From Caldilineaceae bacterium (GTDB taxonomy: Bacteria; Chloroflexota; Anaerolineae; Caldilineales; Caldilineaceae), in assembly GCA_020634815.1 (NCBI GenBank), contig JACKBA010000015.1, forward strand, positions 71,069-135,068: DNA of 64,000 nt, read 5' to 3'. Positions 10,561 through 19,962 of this stretch are shown piece after piece. The notes below the pieces were generated by a model. That model was not told the DNA's origin, did no database searches, and saw only the letters and a program-made list of their open reading frames with translations. Positions within the stretch are counted from its first letter, which is position 1; each line of letters begins with the position of its first letter. Position numbers and translations under genes: made by a program.

Positions 10561-13500
10561 ATGGCACAACGTCGCTCGCCGCGCTCGTTGCGGCGGCTGG
10601 ATCTCTCCAAGTATGCCGTGCTGCTGGTGGCCGCGCTCGCCTTGATCGTCCTGCTGCTCACGCGCAGCTACCAGCAGCAGGCCATTGCCCCGCCGGAGCC
10701 GGACGCCACCCTGGTCGCCACCTTCACCGCCGAGGCCGAACTGGCGCGCCCCGTACTGATCTCACCCATGACCGGAGCGACGATTGAACCCGGCGCCATC
10801 ACGCTGTCGGGGGAGGGCGCACGTGGCCACAGTGTGCGCATTCGATCCGGCGCATCGTTGCTCGCCTCCGCCCCCGTCGACGCCGACGGGCAGTGGTCCG
10901 CCACCGTGCGCATCGACGAACCGGGCGCGCATTCGTTGACGCTCGAACAGGTAGACCCTGCCGGCGCCATCGTTGCGGCGGGCGACCCGCCGGCGTTGAG
11001 CGTCGGCGTGCCGGCGCAGATTGCCGCTGCCCCGTCGCTCGATGCGGCGCTTGCGGCCAGCGACCTCGCGGCGGGACCGCTGCGCCTTGCCGGCACAGGC
11101 GAGCCCGGCTCGACCATTCAGATTGTGGTGGACGATGCCGTACTGACCGAGAGCACCGTCGATGAAACGGGGGAGTGGGAGGTCACGCTCCGCGTGAACA
11201 CGCCGGGGCTCTATGCCGTCGGCCTGCGCTCGCTCGATGCGGATGGGCAGATTGCGGCTACGGCGACTCCGGCAATCCTCCGGATCGCGCCGGCCGCGCA
11301 GCCAGTGCAGGCCGTCGCACCGACCGACACGCCCACACCTCCTGCCGCCTCTCCCCAGACGACGATCGACTCCGTCATCGTCAACACCGACCCAGGCGCC
11401 AGTCGCATTGCGGCCAGCGGCATGGGGATTCCAGGCGTCGAGGTCCAGCTCGTGCTCGACGGCACCGCTGTCAGCACAACGACCGTCAGCGAGACCGGGA
11501 ATTGGTCGCTCATCGCTACCTTGGATCAGCCTGACGCCTATGCGGTGGCCGTGCGATCCATCGACCCCGCCACCGGCGCTGTAACCGACGTGCCCGTCCC
11601 CGCCCAGCGCATGATCATCGCCCTGCCGACGCCCACGCCGACCGCAACCGCTACGCCCGAAATTGATGCGACGGCGACGCCAACTCCCGTGCCGACCGCG
11701 CCTTTTGCGGTCACCGGCTATGAATTCGACAACGAGAGCGGCGTAGTCGCCTTGCAGGGCAGCGGCGCGCCGGCCGGGCTGGTCCGCCTGCTGCTCGACA
11801 GTACAGCCGTGGCAACCGGCACCATCGATCTGGATGGCCGCTGGGCGCTCTCGACAACGCTGGGCGCGGCGGGTGATTACGCGCTGCAAGTAGAGAGCTT
11901 GACGGCGCGAGGTGAGGCTGTTGCGCTCTCACCCGCGCTGGCTGTTGCCATGCGCGCCACGCCAGAGCCATCGGCCACGTCCACGCCAACCCAGACGCCG
12001 TCGCCAACCACTACGCCGACTTCATCACCATCGCCATCGGCCACCGCCAGCCCGACGCCGGAGCCGACGCCGGAGCCGACAGCGCCGCCCGACGAGACGG
12101 CCACGGTTGCCGCCGCGTCGGCGCAGTCCACACAGGAAGCGGCAGCGGCAGCGCCACCGGTCCCGCCGCAGGTCGATGTGAGCAACTTGCCCTCGCCGGA
12201 GCGCCCCGGCACCGTAACACTCGGCGGCACCGGCGCACCGGGGGACACCATCCGCCTCACGGTTGACGGCGAACCGGCCGGGCTGACCGTGGTCGATGCG
12301 GAGGGGCGCTGGCAACTCCTCGCCGAATTGCCGGCGGCAGGGAGTTACACCGTGCAGGCGCAGCGTGTGACGCTGGCAGGCGAGGTGCTGGCTGCCGGCG
12401 AACCGGTCGAGATCAGCGTCCCCACGCCGACAGCAACGGCGACGCCATCCCCGCCTCCGACGGCAACTGACACCGCCACGCCACTCCCGACCGATACCAG
12501 CACCGCCACGTCGACACCTTCGCCCCTGCCGACCGAGACGCCAACAGCCACGAACACGCCGTCGCCCGAGCCAACGGCTACTGAAACGGCAACATCCGTT
12601 CCTACGGGTACGGCGACGGCAACCGAGACACCCTCGCCTTTGCCGACAGAGACGCCATCTCCAATGCCGACAGGGACGGCAACGACAGTACCGACTACAA
12701 CGCCCTCGCCGTCGGTCACCGATACGCTCGTGCCGCAACCCACCGCAACCGGCACGACAAGTGCCAGTGAAGTGGCCGCAGCGGCAGAAGCTGCGACGGG
12801 TGCGCCAACCGCAACGACGACACCTGCCGCAACAGCGCCAACCAACACCGCAACGAGCACCTTTACATCGCAGCCAACGGAGACGGCTACGTCGACATTC
12901 GTACCGACAGATACACCGTCACCCGCGCCGACGGCTACACAGTCACCAACGACCACGCTCATCCCTACCGACACGCCCAGCCCGCGCCCGACTGACACCC
13001 TGACGGCTGCTGCAACGGCAACAGCCACGACGGCGCCTGCGGATGCTTCGACGGCAACCGATACGCCCTCCGCTCAGCCAGCGGAGGCCACCGCGCCGGG
13101 TCAGCAAGAGACGTCAACATCTACCGTTACGCCCCTGCCCACGACTACTGCAAGCCGATCGCCAACCGCCGTCAGTGCGCCGGCCGGGGCAGGCGCGTCG
13201 GCAGCCGTCACATCGGAAGCAGCGGCCGTAGCGACTGCTGCAAACATAGCGACGGCCACGCGTACACCTACTTCCCAGCCCACCGACACGGCAACGGCAA
13301 CGCTGCCGCCCACGGCAAGCGCCACCGCTACACCCAGTCCAAGCTCGACAGATACGCCGACGGCTGCTCCCACGGCAACAGCTACGGCGGCGCCAACCAA
13401 CACCAATACGCCGGCGCCGCAGCCGACAGCGACTGGCACGGCAACAGCCACGGCGACCGACACACCGTCAGCCGTACCAACGCCGACGTCGACTGCTCTA

Positions 13501-14055
13501 CCGCCTGACACGCCCACGGCCACACAAGCGGCAACGGAAACACCGGGCGAGACGATACCGACACAGGGCGCGACACGCGAGCCGACTGCAACACGACCGG
13601 CCGCGGCTGCCGCCTCATCCAGCAATGCGCCGACAGCGACGCCAACTCCGGCGCTGCCGCCTGCGGACACCCCGCCGGTAGCGACGTCGACAGCAACGGC
13701 AGAGACCATGGCGGAGGCGGCAGAAGCAAGCCCGGCGATCACGGCGACGGCGAGCCTCACGACGGTGCTGCCATCGGCCACGGCGACCGATGCCATCGCC
13801 AGTACCCCGGCAGCGTCGCCTGAGAGCACCGAGGCGAGCGCTACCTCCTCGGCGGCGACAGCAACGCCCGGATCCACACCGCTCCCGACACAGGGCGATG
13901 CATCGCCGGTGGCAACTTCCACAGCGGTGGCAATCGAGCAGTTGCCGCCGACGGGCATTTCGCTCTCCGGAGAAGCGGCACTTGCACCGGTCCTCGGCGT
14001 CCTTGTCGCCGTCTTCCTGCTCGGTGCGTGGGATCGGCGGCAACGGCGGTTGTAA
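10561..14055 (+). CDS. Large surface protein: five Ig-like repeats, long Thr/Pro stalk, LPPTG anchor
   Basis: 1164 residues. An N-terminal membrane segment (about 18-36) follows a basic leader. Five Ig-like/big-type repeats share a core of G-x-G-x-P-G-x-x-V-x-L-x-x-D followed by VD-x-x-G-x-W; their cores lie near residues 82, 176, 284, 398 and 553. From about residue 630 to 1120 the protein is a low-complexity stalk of TPT/TAT/SPT units, probably extended and glycosylated. At residue 1128 the sequence LPPTG is followed by a hydrophobic stretch (APVLGVLVAVFLLGAW) and a basic end (DRRQRRL), the exact layout of a sortase sorting signal. No sortase gene is in the window. The likely role is adhesion or sheath/cell-surface structure. 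The repeat-rich DNA makes length variation likely. Confidence 0.85.
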   Translation: MAQRRSPRSLRRLDLSKYAVLLVAALALIVLLLTRSYQQQAIAPPEPDATLVATFTAEAELARPVLISPMTGATIEPGAITLSGEGARGHSVRIRSGASLLASAPVDADGQWSATVRIDEPGAHSLTLEQVDPAGAIVAAGDPPALSVGVPAQIAAAPSLDAALAASDLAAGPLRLAGTGEPGSTIQIVVDDAVLTESTVDETGEWEVTLRVNTPGLYAVGLRSLDADGQIAATATPAILRIAPAAQPVQAVAPTDTPTPPAASPQTTIDSVIVNTDPGASRIAASGMGIPGVEVQLVLDGTAVSTTTVSETGNWSLIATLDQPDAYAVAVRSIDPATGAVTDVPVPAQRMIIALPTPTPTATATPEIDATATPTPVPTAPFAVTGYEFDNESGVVALQGSGAPAGLVRLLLDSTAVATGTIDLDGRWALSTTLGAAGDYALQVESLTARGEAVALSPALAVAMRATPEPSATSTPTQTPSPTTTPTSSPSPSATASPTPEPTPEPTAPPDETATVAAASAQSTQEAAAAAPPVPPQVDVSNLPSPERPGTVTLGGTGAPGDTIRLTVDGEPAGLTVVDAEGRWQLLAELPAAGSYTVQAQRVTLAGEVLAAGEPVEISVPTPTATATPSPPPTATDTATPLPTDTSTATSTPSPLPTETPTATNTPSPEPTATETATSVPTGTATATETPSPLPTETPSPMPTGTATTVPTTTPSPSVTDTLVPQPTATGTTSASEVAAAAEAATGAPTATTTPAATAPTNTATSTFTSQPTETATSTFVPTDTPSPAPTATQSPTTTLIPTDTPSPRPTDTLTAAATATATTAPADASTATDTPSAQPAEATAPGQQETSTSTVTPLPTTTASRSPTAVSAPAGAGASAAVTSEAAAVATAANIATATRTPTSQPTDTATATLPPTASATATPSPSSTDTPTAAPTATATAAPTNTNTPAPQPTATGTATATATDTPSAVPTPTSTALPPDTPTATQAATETPGETIPTQGATREPTATRPAAAAASSSNAPTATPTPALPPADTPPVATSTATAETMAEAAEASPAITATASLTTVLPSATATDAIASTPAASPESTEASATSSAATATPGSTPLPTQGDASPVATSTAVAIEQLPPTGISLSGEAALAPVLGVLVAVFLLGAWDRRQRRL

Positions 14056-14091
14056 GGCTCATTCCCCGCCACACATAGCAGACAAAACAGA

Positions 14092-14126
14092 CGGGCAGGA
14101 GCTACTGTTACCAGTTCTCCTGCCCG
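14092..14126. terminator. Hairpin between convergent surface-protein and integrase genes
   Basis: CGGGCAGGAG at 14092-14101 pairs with CTCCTGCCCG at 14117-14126 around a 15-nt loop that can itself pair (ACTG/CAGT). Placed 36 bp after one stop and 45 bp after the other, it fits a bidirectional terminator; T-rich sequence (CCTTTGATTTG) follows on the + side. Confidence 0.65.
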
Positions 14127-14171
14127 CCTTTGATTTGCCCGTCTTTGATTGTCTTGCGTCCGGTGTGCGAC

Positions 14172-15131
14172 TCAGTAGAGGTCGTCGGTCAGCCCCGCCT
14201 CGAGTTCGTCGAGGATGTAGTGGCGGGCAGTCGTTTCCAGCCGTTTGTGCCCCAGCGCCTTCTGCGCCATGCGCAGGTTGCTGCGCGCCAGTTGCGTCCC
14301 CACAAAGCGGCGAAAGTCGTGAGGCTTGATGTCCTCCAGGCCGGCCGTGTCCGAGTACTTGCGTACGATGCGCCAGATACCGGAGACCGAGAGCGGCCGG
14401 GCGCCCACGCGTTCGCCGCGTCCTTCAAACGAGGTAAACACATAGTCGCTCTCGACGGGGCGTTCGGCCAGCCAGCGCATGATGTGTGCGCGCGCCTCGC
14501 GGCTCAACGGCGCTTCGCGATACTCCACGTCATTCTTGCCGCGCACCAGCACGACAAAGCCGCTACCCTTCGCCCGAATCTGCTGCCGTTTCAGCACGGC
14601 CAGTTCACTCACACGCAGGCCACTGGAGGCGAGACTGGCCAGCAGGGCCGTGTCCCGCAAGCCGATCAGCCGCTCCGACTCGGGCGAATCGCACATGGTT
14701 CGCATAGCAACGGGTTCGATCTTGACCCGAGCATTCTCCTTGATGCGATCTTTCAGGGCGGCCGCCTTCACGCCGGCAACGTCAGCAAACGCAGCGGCGG
14801 CCTCATGCGGGATGTAGCCCTGCGACGCCGCCTCGCGCATGAGCCGTTTCACGGCGCTGAGCATACGGTTGATCGTATTTGGGCTCATCTGTGTTTCCTG
14901 CGCCAGGTGCGTTCGCCAGCGCGCCAGCGTCGCAGCGTCGAGCAGGGCGGCCGGTGAGCCGGCGAACGCCGCGTAGGCGATGAAATCACGCTGATACATC
15001 GCCATGCTGGACGGGGCAAGCTGACCCGCCAGGAGACTTGCGTCAAAGGCGAGGTCGAACGCAGCGCCGCGGGGCGCAATGTCGGGTGTCTGTGTCGATG
15101 GTCGTCCTGGTCGAGCTGGCAGTTGTTGCAT
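14172..15131 (-). CDS. Tyrosine recombinase / integrase (XerC/D-like)
   Basis: 319 residues. An N-terminal SAM-like core-binding domain (residues 28-110, MSPNTINRMLSAVKRLMREA) precedes the catalytic domain. All catalytic residues are visible: Arg173 (SGLRVSEL), Lys199 (RGKND), His271 and Arg274 (KPHDFRRF), His295 (ALGHKRLETTARHY) and nucleophile Tyr305. It starts at an ATG behind GGAGG and has its own consensus promoter. No paired xer gene, cargo or clear att site is visible, so it may be a chromosomal dimer-resolution-type enzyme or a solo integrase. Confidence 0.9.
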   Translation of the reverse strand: MQQLPARPGRPSTQTPDIAPRGAAFDLAFDASLLAGQLAPSSMAMYQRDFIAYAAFAGSPAALLDAATLARWRTHLAQETQMSPNTINRMLSAVKRLMREAASQGYIPHEAAAAFADVAGVKAAALKDRIKENARVKIEPVAMRTMCDSPESERLIGLRDTALLASLASSGLRVSELAVLKRQQIRAKGSGFVVLVRGKNDVEYREAPLSREARAHIMRWLAERPVESDYVFTSFEGRGERVGARPLSVSGIWRIVRKYSDTAGLEDIKPHDFRRFVGTQLARSNLRMAQKALGHKRLETTARHYILDELEAGLTDDLY

Positions 15132-15163
15132 GCGTTCCTCCGTTTTTAATTACCCTAACTCAC

Positions 15164-15192
15164 AGTTAAGCACAGGAACCTCATAATGTCAA
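15164..15192 (-). promoter_or_regulatory. Sigma-70 type promoter of the integrase gene
   Basis: On the minus strand TTGACA (15192-15187) is followed after 17 bp by TTAACT (15169-15164). The start codon at 15131 lies about 33 nt past the -10 box. The surrounding 90 bp is markedly AT-rich for this window. Confidence 0.65.
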
Positions 15193-15950
15193 CACTATTT
15201 TTCCGTATAAATTATTTGTTATTCAGAATATATCGACATAACGAACGTAGCGCTGCGACTACCGGCAGAGCGACGCAGGGAATCCGTCAGGCTTGGCGGT
15301 AACCGCCGTCGTAGGAGCGTATGGAATGGTCCGAAATCAGACCGTTCTGCGTCCTGAATGCCGGCTTGTCCTAGCCTAAGATGGGGCAGCGAGATGCGGC
15401 CACAATACAATTCCCTGCGATTGTGGGTCAGGCAGCCAGTTGCTACACGAATAGGCATGGGTGCCAGGCAATAGCTCAATAAAAGAGTCATTTAATTGCG
15501 CTATTTCACAGGCAAAAAAGATGCTGGCAGCGGTGCAGTGCAACGCAATCCAGCGTCACCGGAGAGGCGGACATGACGATGTATAAGAATCAGACATCAC
15601 GCAATACAATGGCGCGCCGTCGCCGCACGACGATCGGGGATCGCGGCGTGGGATTTGACGCACAAGCCTGCGACTTTGCCTGGGAGTTTGGGTGGTCGTG
15701 CAGCGATCATCGCTGGAGCGGCCCGGCAGATGTCGAGCAGTCCGCGCCTGGCGCCTTGTCGCATCTCGACCGCGTACTAGCTCTCGCAGGTTGATTCGCC
15801 CCACCCCGCCCTGTTTACTATGCGAATGACCTAATCCGTTGTTGTGCGTCGAGCTTCTGACCGCAAGGGTCTTGGTGCATTCCCTTCTCCTCTGGTAGAC
15901 TCCAAAGCTACGTAACAATCAAACCTGTCACGATATGGCAGTGAGTCACC
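15193..15950. other. Gene-free stretch behind the integrase
   Basis: About 750 bp with no convincing gene. The first 50 bp are AT-rich (TAAATTATTTGTTATTCAGA). Short open frames in both directions (for example 15573-15794 on + and 15556-15918 on -) have basic, low-complexity translations without family features and are treated as spurious. This could be a decayed insertion or attachment region next to the recombinase, but no duplicated att core was seen. Confidence 0.5.
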
Positions 15951-16583
15951 ATGTCACTTTCTCGACCACCACTAGCCGCGTTCGACCTCGAAGGCGTCTT
16001 TCTGCCCGAAATCTGGATTGCCGTAGCCGAGCGTACGCAGTTGCCCGAGCTGCGCCGCACGACGCGCGATGAGCCGGACTACGACAAGCTCATGCACTAC
16101 CGCATGCGGATCCTGGAACGGGAGGGGTTGACGCTGGCCGATATCCAGGCCGTGATCGACACCATGGCGCCGCTGCCGGGTGCGGTGGAGTTCCTGGCGT
16201 GGGTGCGCAGCACGATGCAGACCGTGATCATCACGGACAGCTTCTATGAGTTCGTAGTGCCCTTCCTGCCCAAGATTGGCTACCCGACCGTCTTTGCGCA
16301 CACGTTACAGACCGATGATCGGGGCATGCTGGCCGGCTACCGGCTGCGCGTACCGGACGGCAAGCGCCTGGCCGCGGAGTCGTTCCGCGCCCTCGGATTT
16401 CGCACCGTGGCTGTGGGCGACTCCTACAACGACACGCGCATGCTTGGCGCCGCCGATCAAGGCATTCTGTTTCGACCGCCCGACAACGTCATCCGTGAGT
16501 TCCCGCACTTCCCCGTGACGCGCGACTATGCCGAACTCCGGGCGGCGATCGAGTTATTCCTGAACATGCCGGAACCGGCCTGA
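15951..16583 (+). CDS. thrH: Bifunctional phosphoserine phosphatase / homoserine phosphotransferase (ThrH)
   Basis: 210 residues. Strong whole-length resemblance to ThrH, a HAD-superfamily enzyme: motif I FDLEGVFLPEIW (Asp12 nucleophile, with the ThrH-specific Glu at the second position), TTRDEPDYDKLMHYRMRIL, motif II VIITDSFYEF, and motif III/IV AVGDSYNDTRML, ending with ILFRPPDNVIREFPHFP. ThrH dephosphorylates phosphoserine and can transfer phosphate to homoserine, linking serine and threonine biosynthesis. It stands alone, 95 bp ahead of the ferritin gene. Confidence 0.93.
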   Translation: MSLSRPPLAAFDLEGVFLPEIWIAVAERTQLPELRRTTRDEPDYDKLMHYRMRILEREGLTLADIQAVIDTMAPLPGAVEFLAWVRSTMQTVIITDSFYEFVVPFLPKIGYPTVFAHTLQTDDRGMLAGYRLRVPDGKRLAAESFRALGFRTVAVGDSYNDTRMLGAADQGILFRPPDNVIREFPHFPVTRDYAELRAAIELFLNMPEPA

Positions 16584-16677
16584 GAACGGCGGGGCTTACA
16601 GAAACCGGTACAGTGCCCTGCTACATTGGAGAAGGACTATTCGTTCGCACGATCCAATGATAGGAAAGGATAGAATC

Positions 16678-17172
16678 ATGTTGAGCCAATCCGTTCAGCA
16701 ACTACTCAATGAGCAGATCGCCAAAGAGTTGTACGCCTCGAATCTCTATCTCGCCATGTCCGGCCATTTCGCCGAGACCAACCTCATGGGCATGGCCAAC
16801 TGGATGCGTATCCAGAGCGAGGAAGAGCGCGGCCACGCTCTGCGCTTTTTCGATTTCGTGATCGACCGCGATGGTAAGGTCGAGGTCGGTGCGGTCGAGC
16901 AGCCACCCGCCGAGTTTGGCGCACCGGTCGAGATATTCGCCGAGGCCCTGGCGCACGAACGCAAGGTGACTGCGTCGATCAACGCCATCTATGCCCAGGC
17001 CATGAAGGACGACGACTACGCCACGCAGGTCTTCCTCCAGTGGTTCATCAACGAGCAGGTCGAGGAAGAGGCCAGCGCATCGGAGATGGTCGAGCGCCTG
17101 ACCATGGCCGGCGACAATCGCGCCGCCCTGCTGATGCTCGACGCCGAGATGAAGGGGCGCGCGGCCGAGTAG
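16678..17172 (+). CDS. ftn: Ferritin
   Basis: 164 residues from the ATG at 16678, which follows AGGAAAGGAT; an earlier in-frame start is 21 nt upstream inside the ribosome-site region. Ferroxidase ligands fit the non-heme bacterial ferritin pattern: Glu in EQIAKELYAS, Glu-Glu-x-x-His in EEERGHALRF, Glu in IFAEALAHER and Gln in NEQVEEE. The protein stores iron as a 24-mer shell. It is followed 21 nt later by a flavodoxin gene, a pairing that suggests control by iron status or oxidative stress; no Fur box was recognised. Confidence 0.93.
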   Translation: MLSQSVQQLLNEQIAKELYASNLYLAMSGHFAETNLMGMANWMRIQSEEERGHALRFFDFVIDRDGKVEVGAVEQPPAEFGAPVEIFAEALAHERKVTASINAIYAQAMKDDDYATQVFLQWFINEQVEEEASASEMVERLTMAGDNRAALLMLDAEMKGRAAE

Positions 17173-17193
17173 CACGCGCAAGACGAACCCTGC

Positions 17194-17727
17194 ATGCCGG
17201 CACCACAGATCGGGATTGTCTACGGCAGCACCGATGGCCACACCGCGGCGATTGCCGCCCGCTTGAAAGAGATGCTCGACGACCTGAACCCGCTTGCGGC
17301 GGATGGCGTCGAGCTTCTTGATGTGGCGGAGTATCACCTGGACGCGCTGCTCGACTTCGACTGCATCGTGCTCGGCGTACCGACGTGGAATACCGGCCAG
17401 CTTCAGCGTGACTGGGAAGCAGTGCTGGAAGACTTCGCAGAACTGGACCTGAGCGGGCGCCGCGTGGCAATCTTTGGCCTGGGCGACCAGGCGGCCTATC
17501 CCGATACCTTCGCCGACGCCATGATCTTTCTCGCCGATCAGGCGCGGGCATGTGGCGCCACGCTCGTGGGCGCCTGGCCGACTGACGGCTACACCTTTCA
17601 CCGCTCCTGGGCGGTCGAGGCGGGGCAGTTCGTCGGGCTGGTCCTTGACGAGCACAACCAGGCGGAGTTGACCGAGCCGCGCCTGCAACGCTGGGCCGCA
17701 ATCCTGCAGAAAGAGTTCTGTCCATGA
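17194..17727 (+). CDS. fld: Flavodoxin
   Basis: 177 residues. The FMN phosphate loop is YGSTDGHTAAIA (residues 10-21). The two isoalloxazine loops are GVPTWNTGQLQRDW and GLGDQAAYPDTFADAM, the latter with the long-chain flavodoxin hallmark. It carries electrons in place of ferredoxin when iron is scarce. It overlaps the next gene by 4 nt (ATGA). Confidence 0.93.
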   Translation: MPAPQIGIVYGSTDGHTAAIAARLKEMLDDLNPLAADGVELLDVAEYHLDALLDFDCIVLGVPTWNTGQLQRDWEAVLEDFAELDLSGRRVAIFGLGDQAAYPDTFADAMIFLADQARACGATLVGAWPTDGYTFHRSWAVEAGQFVGLVLDEHNQAELTEPRLQRWAAILQKEFCP

Positions 17728-18215
17728 GCACCGAATCGCTGCCGCCGGCCGAAGCGAAATACACCTCCCGGCGTGAAGCCCTGTGGGCCAATGTCGTGAG
17801 CCCGGCCGGCTATGTACTTGCCGTCTCCTATCCCGTGCTGGCGCTGTCGACCGGTGTGCGCGCCATCTATCAGCTCTTCTTCAAGGCTGACGTCGTCAAC
17901 TATGTGCCGGTCTATCTCAGCGCGCTGGCTGCACTCTGTTATCTCACCGCCACCATCGGTTTTGCTTACCGCCGGCGCTGGAGCTGGTGGCTGTCAGTCG
18001 GCGCGCTCGGCTTCGAGACCGCGATGACGCTGGTCGTCGGCACGCTGAGCTTCACCCACCCGGATCTCATCGGCAGCACGGTCTGGCGCCACTTTGGCGA
18101 GGACTACGGCTATTTCCCCCTCTTTCAGCCCCTGCTCGGCCTCGTCTGGCTCTTCTGGCCGCTAACCATGGAGAATTATGGCGTGCGGCGGCGGCGGGAT
18201 GCCGTCCGCTCCTGA
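17724..18215 (+). CDS. Uncharacterised four-helix membrane protein
   Basis: 163 residues. The start ATG overlaps the flavodoxin stop, so translation is coupled. Four hydrophobic segments are visible (about 25-48, 58-80, 88-108, 133-152), with a loop containing TVWRHFGEDYGYFPLFQP and a basic C-terminus (RRRRDAVRS). No catalytic motif is recognisable. Placement after ferritin and flavodoxin suggests a role under iron limitation, an inference from operon position only. Confidence 0.75.
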   Translation: MSTESLPPAEAKYTSRREALWANVVSPAGYVLAVSYPVLALSTGVRAIYQLFFKADVVNYVPVYLSALAALCYLTATIGFAYRRRWSWWLSVGALGFETAMTLVVGTLSFTHPDLIGSTVWRHFGEDYGYFPLFQPLLGLVWLFWPLTMENYGVRRRRDAVRS

Positions 18216-18397
18216 CGGCTTGCAACCGGAGTATTGACGGTGGTAAATCGCCGGTGTGCGTGGGGCGCAGCATACAGAACGCCAGTGATTTGGCGAGTAT
18301 CCTCAAAAGATAATCTGGGGCAACTCACCTCTGCCTGCGCGGAGAGCATCGACGTTGCCTGGCAACCCAAATCTTTCGCACTCATTTGGACGCACTC

Positions 18398-19954
18398 ATG
18401 ATCAAACGTACCGCACCGGCCAACCTCATGGTAGTCTTTGGCGCCTCAGGCGACCTGGCCAAACGCAAGCTGATGCCCTCGCTCTTTCATCTCTTCCGCC
18501 AGAAGCTACTGCACAAAGGCTTTGTCGTCCTCGGCTATGCGCGCACGGCCATGACCGACGAGGAATTCCGCACGCAGGTGGGCGACGCGCTGCGCGAGCA
18601 CCAGGCCGAAGAGCACGGCGACGCCTTCGACGAAGAGGCCTGGCAGCGCTTCTCGCAGATGCTCTTCTATCAGACGGGCGGCTACGACGACCTCGGCTCC
18701 TTCCAGTCGCTGGCGGCTCGCGTCGTCGCGTTGGATGACGAGTTCCCGACCCAGCACAATCATCTCTTCTACCTGGCCACGCCACCCAACGTCTTCGAGC
18801 CCATCGCATCGTTGCTCAACGAGGTGGGCCTGACTGCGGCCGGCGACGGCGGCTGGACGCGCTTGATCATCGAAAAGCCCTTCGGCCACGACCTGCAAAG
18901 TGCGCACAAGCTCAACGATCACCTGCTGAGCGTCTTTCACGAGGACCAGATCTACCGCATCGACCACTATCTGGGCAAGGAAACGGTCCAGAATATCCTC
19001 GTCTTTCGCTTCGGCAACGGTATCTTTGAGCCGATCTGGAACCGTAACTACGTCGACCACGTGCAGATCACCGTCTCCGAAAGCCTGGGCGTCGGCACGC
19101 GCGGTGGCTACTACGACAAATCCGGCGCGATCCGTGACATGGTGCAGAACCACATGATGCAACTCGTTGCGCTGACGGCCATGGAGCCGCCGGTCGCCTA
19201 CGACGCCGAGTCGGTGCGCAACCAGAAGGTCAATGTCCTGCGCTCCATCCGCCCCACCGACCCGCTGGAGGTCAACAAGTCGGTGGTGCGCGCACAGTAT
19301 GCGGCCGGGCTGGCCGGCGGCAAGGAGATTCCCGGCTATCTCGAAGCCGAAGGCATCCCGCCGAATTCGACGACCGAGACCTATGTGGCCTGGAAACTCG
19401 AGATCGACAACTGGCGCTGGAACGGCGTCCCCTTCTACATTCGCACGGGCAAGGCGCTGCCAACCAAAGTGACCGAGGTCAACGTCATGTTTCGCCGGCC
19501 GCCACTCATGTACTTCGACAGTCGCGAGACGCGCGGGCAGAAGGTGCGCAACAGCATCACGCTGCGCATTCAGCCCGACGAGAGCATCATCCTGGGCTTC
19601 GACGCCAAGCGGCCCGGACCGCAGCTCGATGTCGAGCAGGTGAGCATGGATTTCGTCTACGGCCGGGCGTTTGGGAACTCGGCCATTTCCGACGCCTACG
19701 AACGGTTGCTGCTCGACGCCATGCTGGGCGACAGCACGCTCTTCATCCGTCGCGACGAGACCGAACTGGCGTGGGATCGGGTGACCAATGTGCTCGACGG
19801 GTGGGAGATCCAGGAAGAGATCATGCGCAAGCGCGGCAAGACGCTGCCGCTACCGCAATACGAAGCGGGCACCTGGGGGCCACTCGAATCCGATGACCTG
19901 CTGGCGCGTGACGGCCATCATTGGCGCGAGCCCATCTTGAACGGGTCGAAATAG
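18398..19954 (+). CDS. zwf: Glucose-6-phosphate 1-dehydrogenase
   Basis: 518 residues from ATG 18398 (a TTG lies 12 nt upstream in frame). The NADP site is FGASGDLAKRKL (residues 14-25); the active-site signature RIDHYLGKETVQN with catalytic His and Lys is near residues 187-199; IIEKPFGHDL precedes it as expected. The enzyme oxidises glucose-6-phosphate to 6-phosphogluconolactone, making NADPH. It is followed directly by the lactonase gene, the next pathway step. Confidence 0.96.
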   Translation: MIKRTAPANLMVVFGASGDLAKRKLMPSLFHLFRQKLLHKGFVVLGYARTAMTDEEFRTQVGDALREHQAEEHGDAFDEEAWQRFSQMLFYQTGGYDDLGSFQSLAARVVALDDEFPTQHNHLFYLATPPNVFEPIASLLNEVGLTAAGDGGWTRLIIEKPFGHDLQSAHKLNDHLLSVFHEDQIYRIDHYLGKETVQNILVFRFGNGIFEPIWNRNYVDHVQITVSESLGVGTRGGYYDKSGAIRDMVQNHMMQLVALTAMEPPVAYDAESVRNQKVNVLRSIRPTDPLEVNKSVVRAQYAAGLAGGKEIPGYLEAEGIPPNSTTETYVAWKLEIDNWRWNGVPFYIRTGKALPTKVTEVNVMFRRPPLMYFDSRETRGQKVRNSITLRIQPDESIILGFDAKRPGPQLDVEQVSMDFVYGRAFGNSAISDAYERLLLDAMLGDSTLFIRRDETELAWDRVTNVLDGWEIQEEIMRKRGKTLPLPQYEAGTWGPLESDDLLARDGHHWREPILNGSK

Positions 19955-19962
19955 GGGGCGTC

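Noticed and set aside
15556..15918. 120-codon minus-strand frame and overlapping 73-codon plus-strand frame in the gene-free stretch
   Set aside because: Low-complexity, Arg-rich translations, no ribosome sites of note and mutual overlap; judged non-coding.
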